From Mycolicibacterium fallax (GTDB lineage: Bacteria; Actinomycetota; Actinomycetes; Mycobacteriales; Mycobacteriaceae), in the NCBI RefSeq assembly GCF_010726955.1, contig NZ_AP022603.1, positions 124,001 through 188,000 of the forward strand: a DNA stretch of 64,000 bases, given 5' to 3'. This document shows, piece after piece, positions 41,165-49,144 of the stretch (position 1 is the first letter of the stretch; every line of letters begins with the position of its first letter). Under the pieces are notes generated by a model, which made no database searches, was not told the origin of the DNA, and saw only the letters and a list, made by a program, of their open reading frames with translations. The position numbers were made by a program, and so were the translations under genes.

Positions 41165-43600
41165 GTGCAGTCCGGGCAACAGGACGCAACAACGACACCA
41201 CCGCTGGACGGATACACCGTGGTGGACCTCTCCGGCGGGATCGCCGGGGGATACGCCGGCAAGCTGCTCGCCGACGGCGGCGCCGACGTGGTCAAGATCG
41301 AACCACCCCAGGGTGATCCGCTGCGCGGCTGGTCGGCCTCGGGCGCGGCGGTCGACGCCGTCGCCGGCGGCCCGCTGTTCGGCTACCTGGCCGGCGGCAA
41401 GCGCAGCCTGGTCGCCGACCCCGAGTCGGCCGCCGACCTGCGGCTGATCGAGGACCTGCTGGCCGGCGCCGAGGCGGTGCTGTGGTCACCGGGCTCGGCG
41501 CTGGCCGAGTGCGAATCGCTGGCCCCGGAGCAGATCCTGCGGCGGCACCCGCAGCTGAGCGTCACCGCGCTGACGCCGTTCGGCCTGCACGGGCCGTGGA
41601 CCGGCCGGGCGGCAACCGAATTCACCCTGCAGGCCTGGTCCGGCGGGGCGATCGGGATCGGTCGGGGGGAACAGGGCCGGGCCCCGGCGCACGTCGGCGG
41701 GCAGGTGGGGGACTGGCTGGCCGGTGCTTACGCCGCCGCGCTGACGCTGGCCGCCCGGGCCGGTGGGGGAGCCCGGTTGGTGGACCTGTCGCTGCTGGAG
41801 GCCCAGATCCTGGGCCTGACCTACTACCCGGTGACCTACTTCCAGATGCTCGGCCACCCGTGGCGCGACGCACGCCGGCCGACGGTGCCCGGGGTCGCCC
41901 GGGCCGCCGACGGGCTGGTCGCACTCGGCTGCGGCACCGCCCAGCAATGGTTCGACCTGTGCGCGATGTCCGGGCACCAGGAGTGGATCGACGAGGACTC
42001 CACCCTGACCATCACCGAGCAGGCCAACCTGCACGCCGAGGAGCTCTACGCCTGGCTGGCCACCGAGCGCGTCGAGGACGTCCGCGACCTCGCCTCGGCG
42101 TTCCGCATCCCGAACTCGCCGGTCGGCAACGGCGCCAACGTCACCAGCATGGACCACTACCGCCAGCGCGCCAGCTTCGTGACCAACCCACGTGACGGCT
42201 TCACCCAGCCCGGGCACCCCTACCGGCTCGGCGGGGTCACGCTGCGCCCGCCGGCTGCCGCCCCCCGGCTGGGGCAGCACGACGCCGAAATCCGCGCTGC
42301 CGCACCGGCGGTCGCGCCGGCGCCGCGCGGCGAACCCAATCCGCTGCCGTTTGCCGGGCTCCGGGTGCTGGACATGACCACCTTCTGGGCGGGCCCGTCG
42401 GGCACCCACCTGCTGGCCATGCTCGGCGCCGAGGTCATCCACCTGGAGTCCACCCCGCGCCCCGACGGCACCCGGCTGATCGCCGGCATCCCGGTCACCG
42501 AGCCGCAGTGGTGGGAGCGCTCGCCGATTTTCTCCGGGCTGAACACCAACAAGTCCAGCCTGACCGTCGACTTTCAGACCGAGCAGGGCCGCGACCTGCT
42601 GCGCCGGCTCATCCCGACCTGCGACGTCGTCGTGGAGAACTTCACCCCGCGGGTCATCGAGCAGATCGGCCTGGACTACCCGATTCTCAAGGAGTTGCGC
42701 GAGGACATCATCATGGTGCGGATGCCCGGTTTCGGGCTGGACGGGCCGTGGCGCGACAACCCGGCGTTCGCCTACATCATCGAGGACGCCTCCGGCCTGA
42801 GCTGGCTGACCGGCTATCCCGACCGCACCCCGTACGAGCCGTATTCGCTGGGCGACCCCAACGCCGGCATCCACGCGTTGGTCGCGCTGCAGTTGGCGCT
42901 GGAGCACCGGCGCCGCACCGGGCAGGGCACCCTGGTCGAGGCCGCGATGATCGACGCGGCGCTGTCGATTGCCGCCGAGCAGGTCATCGAATACACCGCG
43001 CACGGTGTGCTGCTGCAGCGCGACGGCAACCGCGGCCCGGGTGCCGCGCCGCAGAACATCTACCAGTGCGCCGGCATCGATGAATTCGGCCGCGAGGACA
43101 ATTGGGTGGCGATCGCGGTGGCCACCGACGGGCAGTGGGCCGCGCTGCGGACCGCGCTCGGGGACCCGGGGTGGGCGAGCGGCCCCGAGTTGGCCGAGGC
43201 GGCCGGCCGTCGGGACCGCCACGATGAGATCGATGCCGAGCTGGCCGCCTGGTGCCGGACCCGCGGCGGCGACGAGATCGTCGAAACGCTGTGGGCCGCC
43301 GGTGTTCCGGTGGCCAAGGTGATGCAGCCGCACCGGCAGACCGAACTGGCGCCGCTGGCCGCCCGCGGCTTCTTCGAGGAACATCGGCACCCGGTGGCCG
43401 GGCTCGCCGCGCACAGCACCGTCCCGGCCCGGATGTCGGTGGCGCCATCGCGCTTCCACCGCGCCCCGGCCCCACTGCTCGGCCAGCACAACGCCGAGAT
43501 TCTCTCGGGGCTCGGGTATTCCGAGGCCGAGATCGCCGCCCTCGCCGAGGCCGGGGTGATCGGGACCGCCCCGGCGATGGGCGGCCGAAAGGCCACCTAG
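41165..43600 (+). CDS. Two-domain CaiB/BaiF CoA transferase (tandem fusion)
   Basis: 811 aa from GTG 41165 (GAAGGA about 10 nt upstream); about twice a normal family III CoA transferase. Domain 1 (about residues 12-385) starts YTVVDLSGGIAGGYAGKLL and has the predicted catalytic Asp in RLVDLSLLEAQ. Domain 2 (about 395-800) starts GLRVLDMTTFWAGPSGTHLL and has Glu in the same place (TLVEAAMIDAAL), as in similar mycobacterial double proteins I recall. Domain 2 may therefore be inactive or use Glu. Last gene of the operon, before a hairpin terminator. Confidence 0.9.
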   Translation: MQSGQQDATTTPPLDGYTVVDLSGGIAGGYAGKLLADGGADVVKIEPPQGDPLRGWSASGAAVDAVAGGPLFGYLAGGKRSLVADPESAADLRLIEDLLAGAEAVLWSPGSALAECESLAPEQILRRHPQLSVTALTPFGLHGPWTGRAATEFTLQAWSGGAIGIGRGEQGRAPAHVGGQVGDWLAGAYAAALTLAARAGGGARLVDLSLLEAQILGLTYYPVTYFQMLGHPWRDARRPTVPGVARAADGLVALGCGTAQQWFDLCAMSGHQEWIDEDSTLTITEQANLHAEELYAWLATERVEDVRDLASAFRIPNSPVGNGANVTSMDHYRQRASFVTNPRDGFTQPGHPYRLGGVTLRPPAAAPRLGQHDAEIRAAAPAVAPAPRGEPNPLPFAGLRVLDMTTFWAGPSGTHLLAMLGAEVIHLESTPRPDGTRLIAGIPVTEPQWWERSPIFSGLNTNKSSLTVDFQTEQGRDLLRRLIPTCDVVVENFTPRVIEQIGLDYPILKELREDIIMVRMPGFGLDGPWRDNPAFAYIIEDASGLSWLTGYPDRTPYEPYSLGDPNAGIHALVALQLALEHRRRTGQGTLVEAAMIDAALSIAAEQVIEYTAHGVLLQRDGNRGPGAAPQNIYQCAGIDEFGREDNWVAIAVATDGQWAALRTALGDPGWASGPELAEAAGRRDRHDEIDAELAAWCRTRGGDEIVETLWAAGVPVAKVMQPHRQTELAPLAARGFFEEHRHPVAGLAAHSTVPARMSVAPSRFHRAPAPLLGQHNAEILSGLGYSEAEIAALAEAGVIGTAPAMGGRKAT

Positions 43601-43608
43601 AAACAGCA

Positions 43609-43640
43609 GAGCCGGGAGTCCCCCTCAGGTCTCCCGGCTC
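43609..43640. terminator. Bidirectional hairpin terminator
   Basis: GAGCCGGGAG (43609-43618) pairs perfectly with CTCCCGGCTC (43631-43640) around a 12-nt loop, in the 54-bp gap between the convergent CoA transferase (+) and SDR (-) genes. Confidence 0.8.
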
Positions 43641-43654
43641 CGTTCTGGGTGCCG

Positions 43655-44500
43655 CTACTTCAGGCAGCTGCCCGCGTCCACGGGCAGGGTCACCCCGGTG
43701 ATGTAGCGGGCCTCGTCGGAGGCCAGGAACAGCACCGCGTTGCTGATGTCGACGGCTTCCACCCACGGGATCGGCAGGGTGTGGAACAGCTGGCAGATCG
43801 GCGCCATGTCGTCGGGGCCAGGGTTCTCCAGGTCCGGGCGGAACATCTTGAAGGTGCCCTCGTTGTGCAGCATCGGGGTGGCGACGTGCGTCGGGTGCAC
43901 GGTGTTCACCCGGATGCTGTGCTGCCCGAGCTCGACGGCGAAGCCGCGCATCAGGCCGACCACGCCGTGCTTGGCCGCGACGTAGTTGCCGCAGTGCGGG
44001 TAGGCCTTCAGGCCGCCGACCGAGCTGGTCAGCACGATCGAGCCGCCCTTGCCGCCGGCGATCAGATGCGGCACGCCGGCCTTGACCGACTTCCACACCC
44101 CGGACAGGTTGATGTCGATCATCTCGTCCCAGTCCAGCTGGCTGGTCTCGTGCAGCACGTCGCCGCCGTTGCCGATGCCGGCGTTGGCGACGATGATGTC
44201 CAGCCCGCCGAGCTGCTCGACGCCGCTGTCCACGGCGGCCTTGACGCCGTCGAAGTCACGGACGTCGACCTCGGCGGTCACCACCCGGCGACCCAGTCCC
44301 TTGACCAGCTCGGCGGTTTGGGCCAGATCGTCGGACGTCGATGCCGGGATGGCGGTCTCGGTGCCGGGGCGGATCGGCGCGCAGATGTCGATCGCGATGA
44401 TGTCGGCGCCCTCCTCGGCCAGCCGCACCGCGTGGCTGCGGCCCTGGCCGCGCGCCGCGCCGGTGACCAGCGCGACCTTGCCGTCGACTCTTCCTGCCAT
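43655..44500 (-). CDS. Mycofactocin-type SDR oxidoreductase
   Basis: 281 aa. VALVTGAARGQGRSHAVRLAEEGAD with RGQGRSHA, then DICAPIRPG and an insert of about 25 residues before the next strand, is the signature of mycofactocin-coupled SDRs, which hold NAD(H) tightly and hand electrons to mycofactocin. Active-site motifs are VLTSSVGG and YVAAKHGVVGLMR. GAGGAAAC SD before ATG ending at 44500. Probably oxidises an alcohol made by the adjacent P450s. No mycofactocin biosynthesis genes are in the window. Confidence 0.88.
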   Translation of the reverse strand: MAGRVDGKVALVTGAARGQGRSHAVRLAEEGADIIAIDICAPIRPGTETAIPASTSDDLAQTAELVKGLGRRVVTAEVDVRDFDGVKAAVDSGVEQLGGLDIIVANAGIGNGGDVLHETSQLDWDEMIDINLSGVWKSVKAGVPHLIAGGKGGSIVLTSSVGGLKAYPHCGNYVAAKHGVVGLMRGFAVELGQHSIRVNTVHPTHVATPMLHNEGTFKMFRPDLENPGPDDMAPICQLFHTLPIPWVEAVDISNAVLFLASDEARYITGVTLPVDAGSCLK

Positions 44501-44566
44501 GTGTTTCCTCGCTTCTCGGGGTTGGTGGTGCTCAGGGATGTGCTGGAACGGGATTGCTTCGGGTGT

Positions 44567-45745
44567 TCACCCGACGAAGGTGGGCATGGCTTCCCAGCCG
44601 CGTACCGCAGTGGTCTGGGACGGCTTGGCGTTGGCCCAGTCGACCTCCCACTCGGGGAAGCGCTTGAGGATTTCCTCCAGCGCGATCCGGCCCTCCAGCC
44701 GGGCCAGGGCATTGCCCATGCAGAAGTGCGTGCCGGCGCCAAAGGTCATGTGCGAGCGCTGTTCCCGGTGGATGTCGAACACCTCGCCGTCCGGCGGGAA
44801 GCGCCGGTGGTCGCGGTTGGCGGCGCCGATCAGCATCAGCATCGCCGAGCCCTCGGGCACCGTCTGGCCGTAGTACTCGACATCGCGCGCGACGTAACGG
44901 GCGATCTGCAGCGCCGGCGGCTCCCAGCGCAGGATCTCTTCGATGGCCTGCGGGATCAGGCTCGGATCGGCGGCCAGCTGGGCGCGCTGCTCGGGGTAGT
45001 CCGCCAGAGTCTTTGCGGCCCAGCCGATCAGCCGGGTGGTGGTCTCGGCGCCCGCCGTCGCGATGACGATCAGGTACATCAGCAACTCGTCGCGCGACAT
45101 CTTGCGTCGCACCCCGGTCTCATCCTCGAACTCGGCGTTGAGCAGGTCGGTCATGATGTCGTCGGAGGGGTGCTCCATCCGCCAGTCCAGGAACTCGCCG
45201 AACACCTCGCCGGTGGCCAGCGTGTCGACCTTCTCCTTCTGCAGCGTCTCTTCGCCGTGATCGGTGATGGCGCGCTGGCGATCCTCGGGGATGCCCAGCA
45301 GCATGCCGATCACCCGCATCGGCATCTGCTCGCCCAGATCGTTGACGAAATCGAACTTCCCGGTTCCGACGATCGGGTCCAGGCAGCGCGCGGTGAACTC
45401 GCGGATCTGCGGCTCCAGCGCCAGCACCTTGCGCGGGGTGAACACCCGGGACAGCAGATTGCGGTGGATGTTGTGGATCGGCGGATCCTCGAAGATCAGC
45501 GTGCCGGGCGGAATCTCCATGCCGGACTTGATGATCTCCAACAGTGCGCCGCGTCCGGAGATGAACGTCTCGTGGTCGATGACCGCCTTGTTCACGTCGT
45601 CGAAACGGCTCAGCGCGTAGAAGTCCTGCTGCTCGTTGTAGTACAGCGGGGCCTCTTCCCGCAGCCGGGCGAACACGGCGTAGGGATTCATGTTCAGCTC
45701 GACGCTGTAGGGGTCGTAGTACAGGTCGGCCTCGGTCGTGGTCAT
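44567..45745 (-). CDS. Cytochrome P450
   Basis: 392 aa. I-helix ATAGAETTTRLIG, ExxR in EEILR, heme motif FGAGTHFCMGNALARLE. N-terminal YYDPYSVELNMNPYAVFARLREEAPLYY is common in mycobacterial soluble P450s. It starts 1 nt after the upstream P450 stop (TGAGATG), so both are co-translated. No ferredoxin is adjacent; the one at 32490 or another may serve. Substrate unknown. Confidence 0.93.
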   Translation of the reverse strand: MTTTEADLYYDPYSVELNMNPYAVFARLREEAPLYYNEQQDFYALSRFDDVNKAVIDHETFISGRGALLEIIKSGMEIPPGTLIFEDPPIHNIHRNLLSRVFTPRKVLALEPQIREFTARCLDPIVGTGKFDFVNDLGEQMPMRVIGMLLGIPEDRQRAITDHGEETLQKEKVDTLATGEVFGEFLDWRMEHPSDDIMTDLLNAEFEDETGVRRKMSRDELLMYLIVIATAGAETTTRLIGWAAKTLADYPEQRAQLAADPSLIPQAIEEILRWEPPALQIARYVARDVEYYGQTVPEGSAMLMLIGAANRDHRRFPPDGEVFDIHREQRSHMTFGAGTHFCMGNALARLEGRIALEEILKRFPEWEVDWANAKPSQTTAVRGWEAMPTFVG

Positions 45746-45746
45746 C

Positions 45747-47051
45747 TCAGCGCTCCGGGTTCTCGACCGCGTCGAAGGTGATGTGGATGTCGGTGAGCCC
45801 GCGCAGGATGAAGGTCGGCTCGTAGCTGAAACGACGGTCCTCGGCCGGGCCGTGGAACTCCTCGTCCAGGGCGATGTTGGTCATCCGGTCCAGGATCCGC
45901 TCGATCGACACCCGGCCCTCGACCCGGGCCAGCGGGCCGCCGGGACAGGAGTGCGCGCCCCGGCTGAACGCCAGGTGCTCGCGGACGTTGTGCCGGTCGA
46001 TGTCGAACTCGTGCGGGCACTCGAAACGCCGGGGATCGCGGTTGATCGCGCCCGGGTTGATCATCAAGATGGTGCCGGCCGGGATCTCCACCCCGCCGAG
46101 CACGGTGTCCTTCTTGGCCAGCCGGAACGCCGACTTGACCGGGCTCTCCATCCGCAGCATCTCCTCGACGAAGTTCGGGATGCGGGAGCGATCGTTGCGC
46201 AGTCGATCGACCACCTCGGGATGCTCGGCGAGCACCCGCATGGCGGCGGACAGCAGCTTGGTGGTGGTCTCCTGGCCGGCGGCGAACAGGAACGTCGCGC
46301 TCTTGACCACGTCGATGATCTCGGGGGTGTCACCCTCGGGGTACTTGGCGGTGGCCAGGCCGGTCAGGATGTCCTCGCGCGGGTTGGCCCGGCGGTCCTC
46401 CAGGTAGGCGCTGAACTTGTCCTCGAGCCACTGCAGCGGGTTGTGGTCCATGGTGTTGCCGTCCAGCGATCCCACGGCGTTGCCGGGGCGCGGCGCCAGC
46501 ATCTGGCGGAACTCCTCGTGGTCCTCCTCGGGCACGCCGAGCAGGTCGCAGATCACCAGCATGGAGAACGGCTTGGCGTACTCCTCCAGGAACTCACACT
46601 TGCCGTTGGCCAGCACGTCGTCGAGGAACTTGTCGGCTAGCGGCCACATGAAATCCTCGTTCTCCTTGAGCCGCTTGGGCGTCAGGAGCCGGTTGAGCAG
46701 TGACCGGGCCCGGGTGTGCTGCGGCGGGTCCATGGTGACCATGTGCTCGCTCATCAGCAACTGATCTCGGTGCGCCTCGATCTGCTCGGTGATGTCCGGG
46801 CCCTCGGGGGTGAAGGGCAGCGGCGGGAAGGGGCCGCCGACGGCGATGCAGGACGAGAACAGGTCGGCGTCCTTGTAGACGATCGAGGCCTCTTCGTGTC
46901 CGGTCACCGCGACCACGCCGTAATTCGACGTCTTGAGAACCGGGCATTGCGACCGCTGGTAGTCGTAATACGGGTACGGATCGGGGACCAGGGCGGGATC
47001 GGTGAAGTAATCGATGTTGTCGAAGTCGACACCGGACTCGGTTTGCGTCAA
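45747..47051 (-). CDS. Cytochrome P450
   Basis: 434 aa from TTG (complement of 47049-47051), chosen because AGGAG lies 9 nt upstream; an ATG at 47090 would add 13 residues and fall inside a palindromic operator. I-helix LFAAGQETTTKLL, ExxR in EEMLR, heme motif FSRGAHSCPGGPLARVE. N-terminal DYFTDPALVPDPYPYYDYQR is a usual soluble P450 start. First gene of the two-P450 (-) unit, divergent from a TetR. Confidence 0.92.
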   Translation of the reverse strand: MTQTESGVDFDNIDYFTDPALVPDPYPYYDYQRSQCPVLKTSNYGVVAVTGHEEASIVYKDADLFSSCIAVGGPFPPLPFTPEGPDITEQIEAHRDQLLMSEHMVTMDPPQHTRARSLLNRLLTPKRLKENEDFMWPLADKFLDDVLANGKCEFLEEYAKPFSMLVICDLLGVPEEDHEEFRQMLAPRPGNAVGSLDGNTMDHNPLQWLEDKFSAYLEDRRANPREDILTGLATAKYPEGDTPEIIDVVKSATFLFAAGQETTTKLLSAAMRVLAEHPEVVDRLRNDRSRIPNFVEEMLRMESPVKSAFRLAKKDTVLGGVEIPAGTILMINPGAINRDPRRFECPHEFDIDRHNVREHLAFSRGAHSCPGGPLARVEGRVSIERILDRMTNIALDEEFHGPAEDRRFSYEPTFILRGLTDIHITFDAVENPER

Positions 47052-47076
47052 GGCGGAATTCTCCTGAAGGGGCTGA

Positions 47077-47100
47077 CAGGTGCTGAGCACCTGCTTAGCA
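47077..47100. promoter_or_regulatory. Overlapping palindromes, probable operator of the divergent TetR
   Basis: CAGGTGCT-G-AGCACCTG (47077-47093) is a perfect 17-bp palindrome. It overlaps TGCTGAGCA-CC-TGCTTAGCA (47081-47100), which has one mismatch. Both lie between the P450 gene (-) and the TetR gene (+), so the TetR at 47181 is the likely binder. Confidence 0.65.
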
Positions 47101-47180
47101 TGTGACGTGGGGCACGGTCAAGAACCGGCGGTGCCCTACCATGGCGCCCGGCGGTCGAGGGCAAACAGAGAGGGCAAACC

Positions 47181-47864
47181 ATGGCATCCCCCGCGGCATC
47201 CCCTGCGGCTTCGGCCGCCGGCGCGCAGCGACGGTTGGGCGCCCCGGAGGCGAAGAACCGGACCGTGCTGCTCGACGCGGCCGAGGCGTTGATGCGGGAA
47301 GAGGGCTACGCGGCGGTCACCTCGCGCCGGGTCGCGGAGAAGGCCGGGCTCAAACCGCAGCTGGTGCACTACTACTTCCGCACCATGGACGCACTGTTCC
47401 TGGAGCTGTTCCGGCGTCGGGCCGAACAGATGCAGTACTACCAGGAACTGGCGCTGCGCTCGGCGCAGCCGCTGTGGGCGTTGTGGGAGCTCAACACCGA
47501 TCCGGCCGGTACCGGGATGACGATGGAGTTCATCGCGCTGGCCAACCACCGCAAGACGCTGCGCGCGGAGATCGCCCGGTTCGGCGAGCGTTTCCGCCGC
47601 GAACAGATCCGGGTGTTCACCGAGGCGATGGCACGCTACAACGTGCCGTTCGAGGAGTTCAGCCCGACGGTGCTGATCGTGCTGCTGACCGGGGCCACCC
47701 AGGTGCTGGTGCAGGAGGAGCTGCTGGACATGACCGTCGGGCACCGCGAGACCCATGAGTTCGCCGACCGCTGGCTGACCTATCTGGAGGGTCCCCGGGC
47801 GCTGCCCGAGGACTGGCGCAGCGCCGCCGCCGAGCTCCCGGAAGACGTCTCCGACCAGGACTGA
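47181..47864 (+). CDS. TetR-family transcriptional regulator
   Basis: 227 aa, ATG 47181. N-terminal Ala/Ser-rich lead (about 20 residues), then HTH: NRTVLLDAAEALMREEGYAAVTSRRVAEKAGLKP (first two helices) and LVHYYFRTMDALFLELF (recognition helix and after). Divergent from two P450 genes with a palindromic operator between them. Effector unknown. Confidence 0.9.
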   Translation: MASPAASPAASAAGAQRRLGAPEAKNRTVLLDAAEALMREEGYAAVTSRRVAEKAGLKPQLVHYYFRTMDALFLELFRRRAEQMQYYQELALRSAQPLWALWELNTDPAGTGMTMEFIALANHRKTLRAEIARFGERFRREQIRVFTEAMARYNVPFEEFSPTVLIVLLTGATQVLVQEELLDMTVGHRETHEFADRWLTYLEGPRALPEDWRSAAAELPEDVSDQD

Positions 47865-47905
47865 TGTGCCATCCCCTGCCGGCTTATTGCTTTGCGCGCA
47901 GTTGT

Positions 47906-47920
47906 GAGAATATGATTCTC
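47906..47920. promoter_or_regulatory. Perfect GAGAAT-ATG-ATTCTC operator (site D)
   Basis: Perfect 15-bp palindrome, 6-3-6, 37 nt upstream of the amidohydrolase start. It matches the half-sites of the arrays at 12837 and 15145, implying one regulator acts at both ends of the window. A lone GAGAAT (47934-47939) overlaps the SD region. Confidence 0.65.
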
Positions 47921-47942
47921 GTCAACCGGAAGGGAGAATTTC

Positions 47943-49133
47943 ATGGGTCAACTGTCGCACAGGGTCGACATTCCGTTTCCGCTCTTCGACGCGGACAACC
48001 ACCTCTACGAACCCCCGGAGGCGCTGACCACGTACCTCCCCAAGGAGTACAAGGACGTCGTCCAGTACGTCGAGGTCGAGGGCCGCACCAAGATCGCGAT
48101 CCGCGGCCAGATCAGCAACTACATTCCGAACCCGACCTTCTCGGTGGTCGCCAAGCCCGGCGCCTGGGAGGAGTACTTCAAGTTCGGCAACCCCGACGGC
48201 AAGAGCAAGCGTGAGCTGTTCGGCGAGCCGATGAAGTCCATCCCGGCCTTCTTCGAGCCCGCGCCGCGGCTGGAGCTGATGGATCAGCTCGGCCTGGACC
48301 GCACGCTGATGTTCCCGACGCTGGCCAGCCTGGTCGAGGAGCGGCTGCGCGACGATCCGGTCGCCATCCACGTGCTGATCCACTCGCTGAACCAGTGGCT
48401 CGACGACGTGTGGGGCTTCAACTACAAAAACCGCATCTTCACCACCCCGGTGATCACCCTGCCCCTGGTGGACAAGGCGATCGAGGAGCTGGAGTGGGCC
48501 GTCAAGCGCGGCGCCCGCGCGATCCTGGTGCGCCCCGCCCCGGTGCCCGGGTTCCGCGGTCCGCGCTCGTTCGCGCTGCCCGAGTTCGATCCGTTCTGGC
48601 GCAAATGCGTCGAATACGACGTGTTCGTCGGCATGCACTCCTCCGACAGCGGCTACTCGCGCTACACCTCGGAGTGGGACGGCGCGGCGCAGGAGATGCT
48701 GCCGTTCCAGACCAACGCGATGGCGATCCTCAACGAGTGGCGCCCGATCCAGGACGCGGTGGCCTCCTGGGTGATCCACGGCGCGCTGTTCCGGCACCCG
48801 AAGCTGAAGGTCGGCATCGTTGAGGCCGGCTCCAAATGGATGTTCCCGCTGCTGGATTCGATGGCCGAGGTGTACAAGAAGGCTCCCGAGGCCTTCCTGG
48901 GCAACCCGATGGAAGAGATCAAGAACCGGATCTACGTCTCGCCGTTCTACGAGGAGGGCATCGACGATCTGATCGACCTGATCGGTGTCGATCAGGTGCT
49001 CTACGGTTCGGACTGGCCGCATCCGGAGGGGCTGGCCGAGCCGACCCACTACGTCACCGCGCTGGAGCATCTCTCGGTCGAGGACCAGGCCAAGATCATG
49101 GGTGGCAACCTCGGACGCCTCGTCACGGTGTGA
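47943..49133 (+). CDS. Amidohydrolase 2 family metal-dependent TIM-barrel protein
   Basis: 396 aa, SD AAGGGAG before ATG 47943. FPLFDADNHLYEPPEAL (DNH metal site), VGMHSSDSGYSRY (His), GSKWMFPLLDSM, and LYGSDWPHPEGLAEP (C-terminal Asp/His) place it in the same family as 39040-40203 but clearly a separate paralogue. Probably a decarboxylase/hydrolase acting with the following ligase. The stop overlaps a possible GTG start of that ligase. Confidence 0.86.
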   Translation: MGQLSHRVDIPFPLFDADNHLYEPPEALTTYLPKEYKDVVQYVEVEGRTKIAIRGQISNYIPNPTFSVVAKPGAWEEYFKFGNPDGKSKRELFGEPMKSIPAFFEPAPRLELMDQLGLDRTLMFPTLASLVEERLRDDPVAIHVLIHSLNQWLDDVWGFNYKNRIFTTPVITLPLVDKAIEELEWAVKRGARAILVRPAPVPGFRGPRSFALPEFDPFWRKCVEYDVFVGMHSSDSGYSRYTSEWDGAAQEMLPFQTNAMAILNEWRPIQDAVASWVIHGALFRHPKLKVGIVEAGSKWMFPLLDSMAEVYKKAPEAFLGNPMEEIKNRIYVSPFYEEGIDDLIDLIGVDQVLYGSDWPHPEGLAEPTHYVTALEHLSVEDQAKIMGGNLGRLVTV

Positions 49134-49144
49134 CGTCGCGCCGC

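Noticed and set aside
47084..47090. ATG 47090 as start of the P450 at 45747
   Set aside because: It lies inside the palindromic operator, while TTG 47051 has AGGAG at 9 nt.
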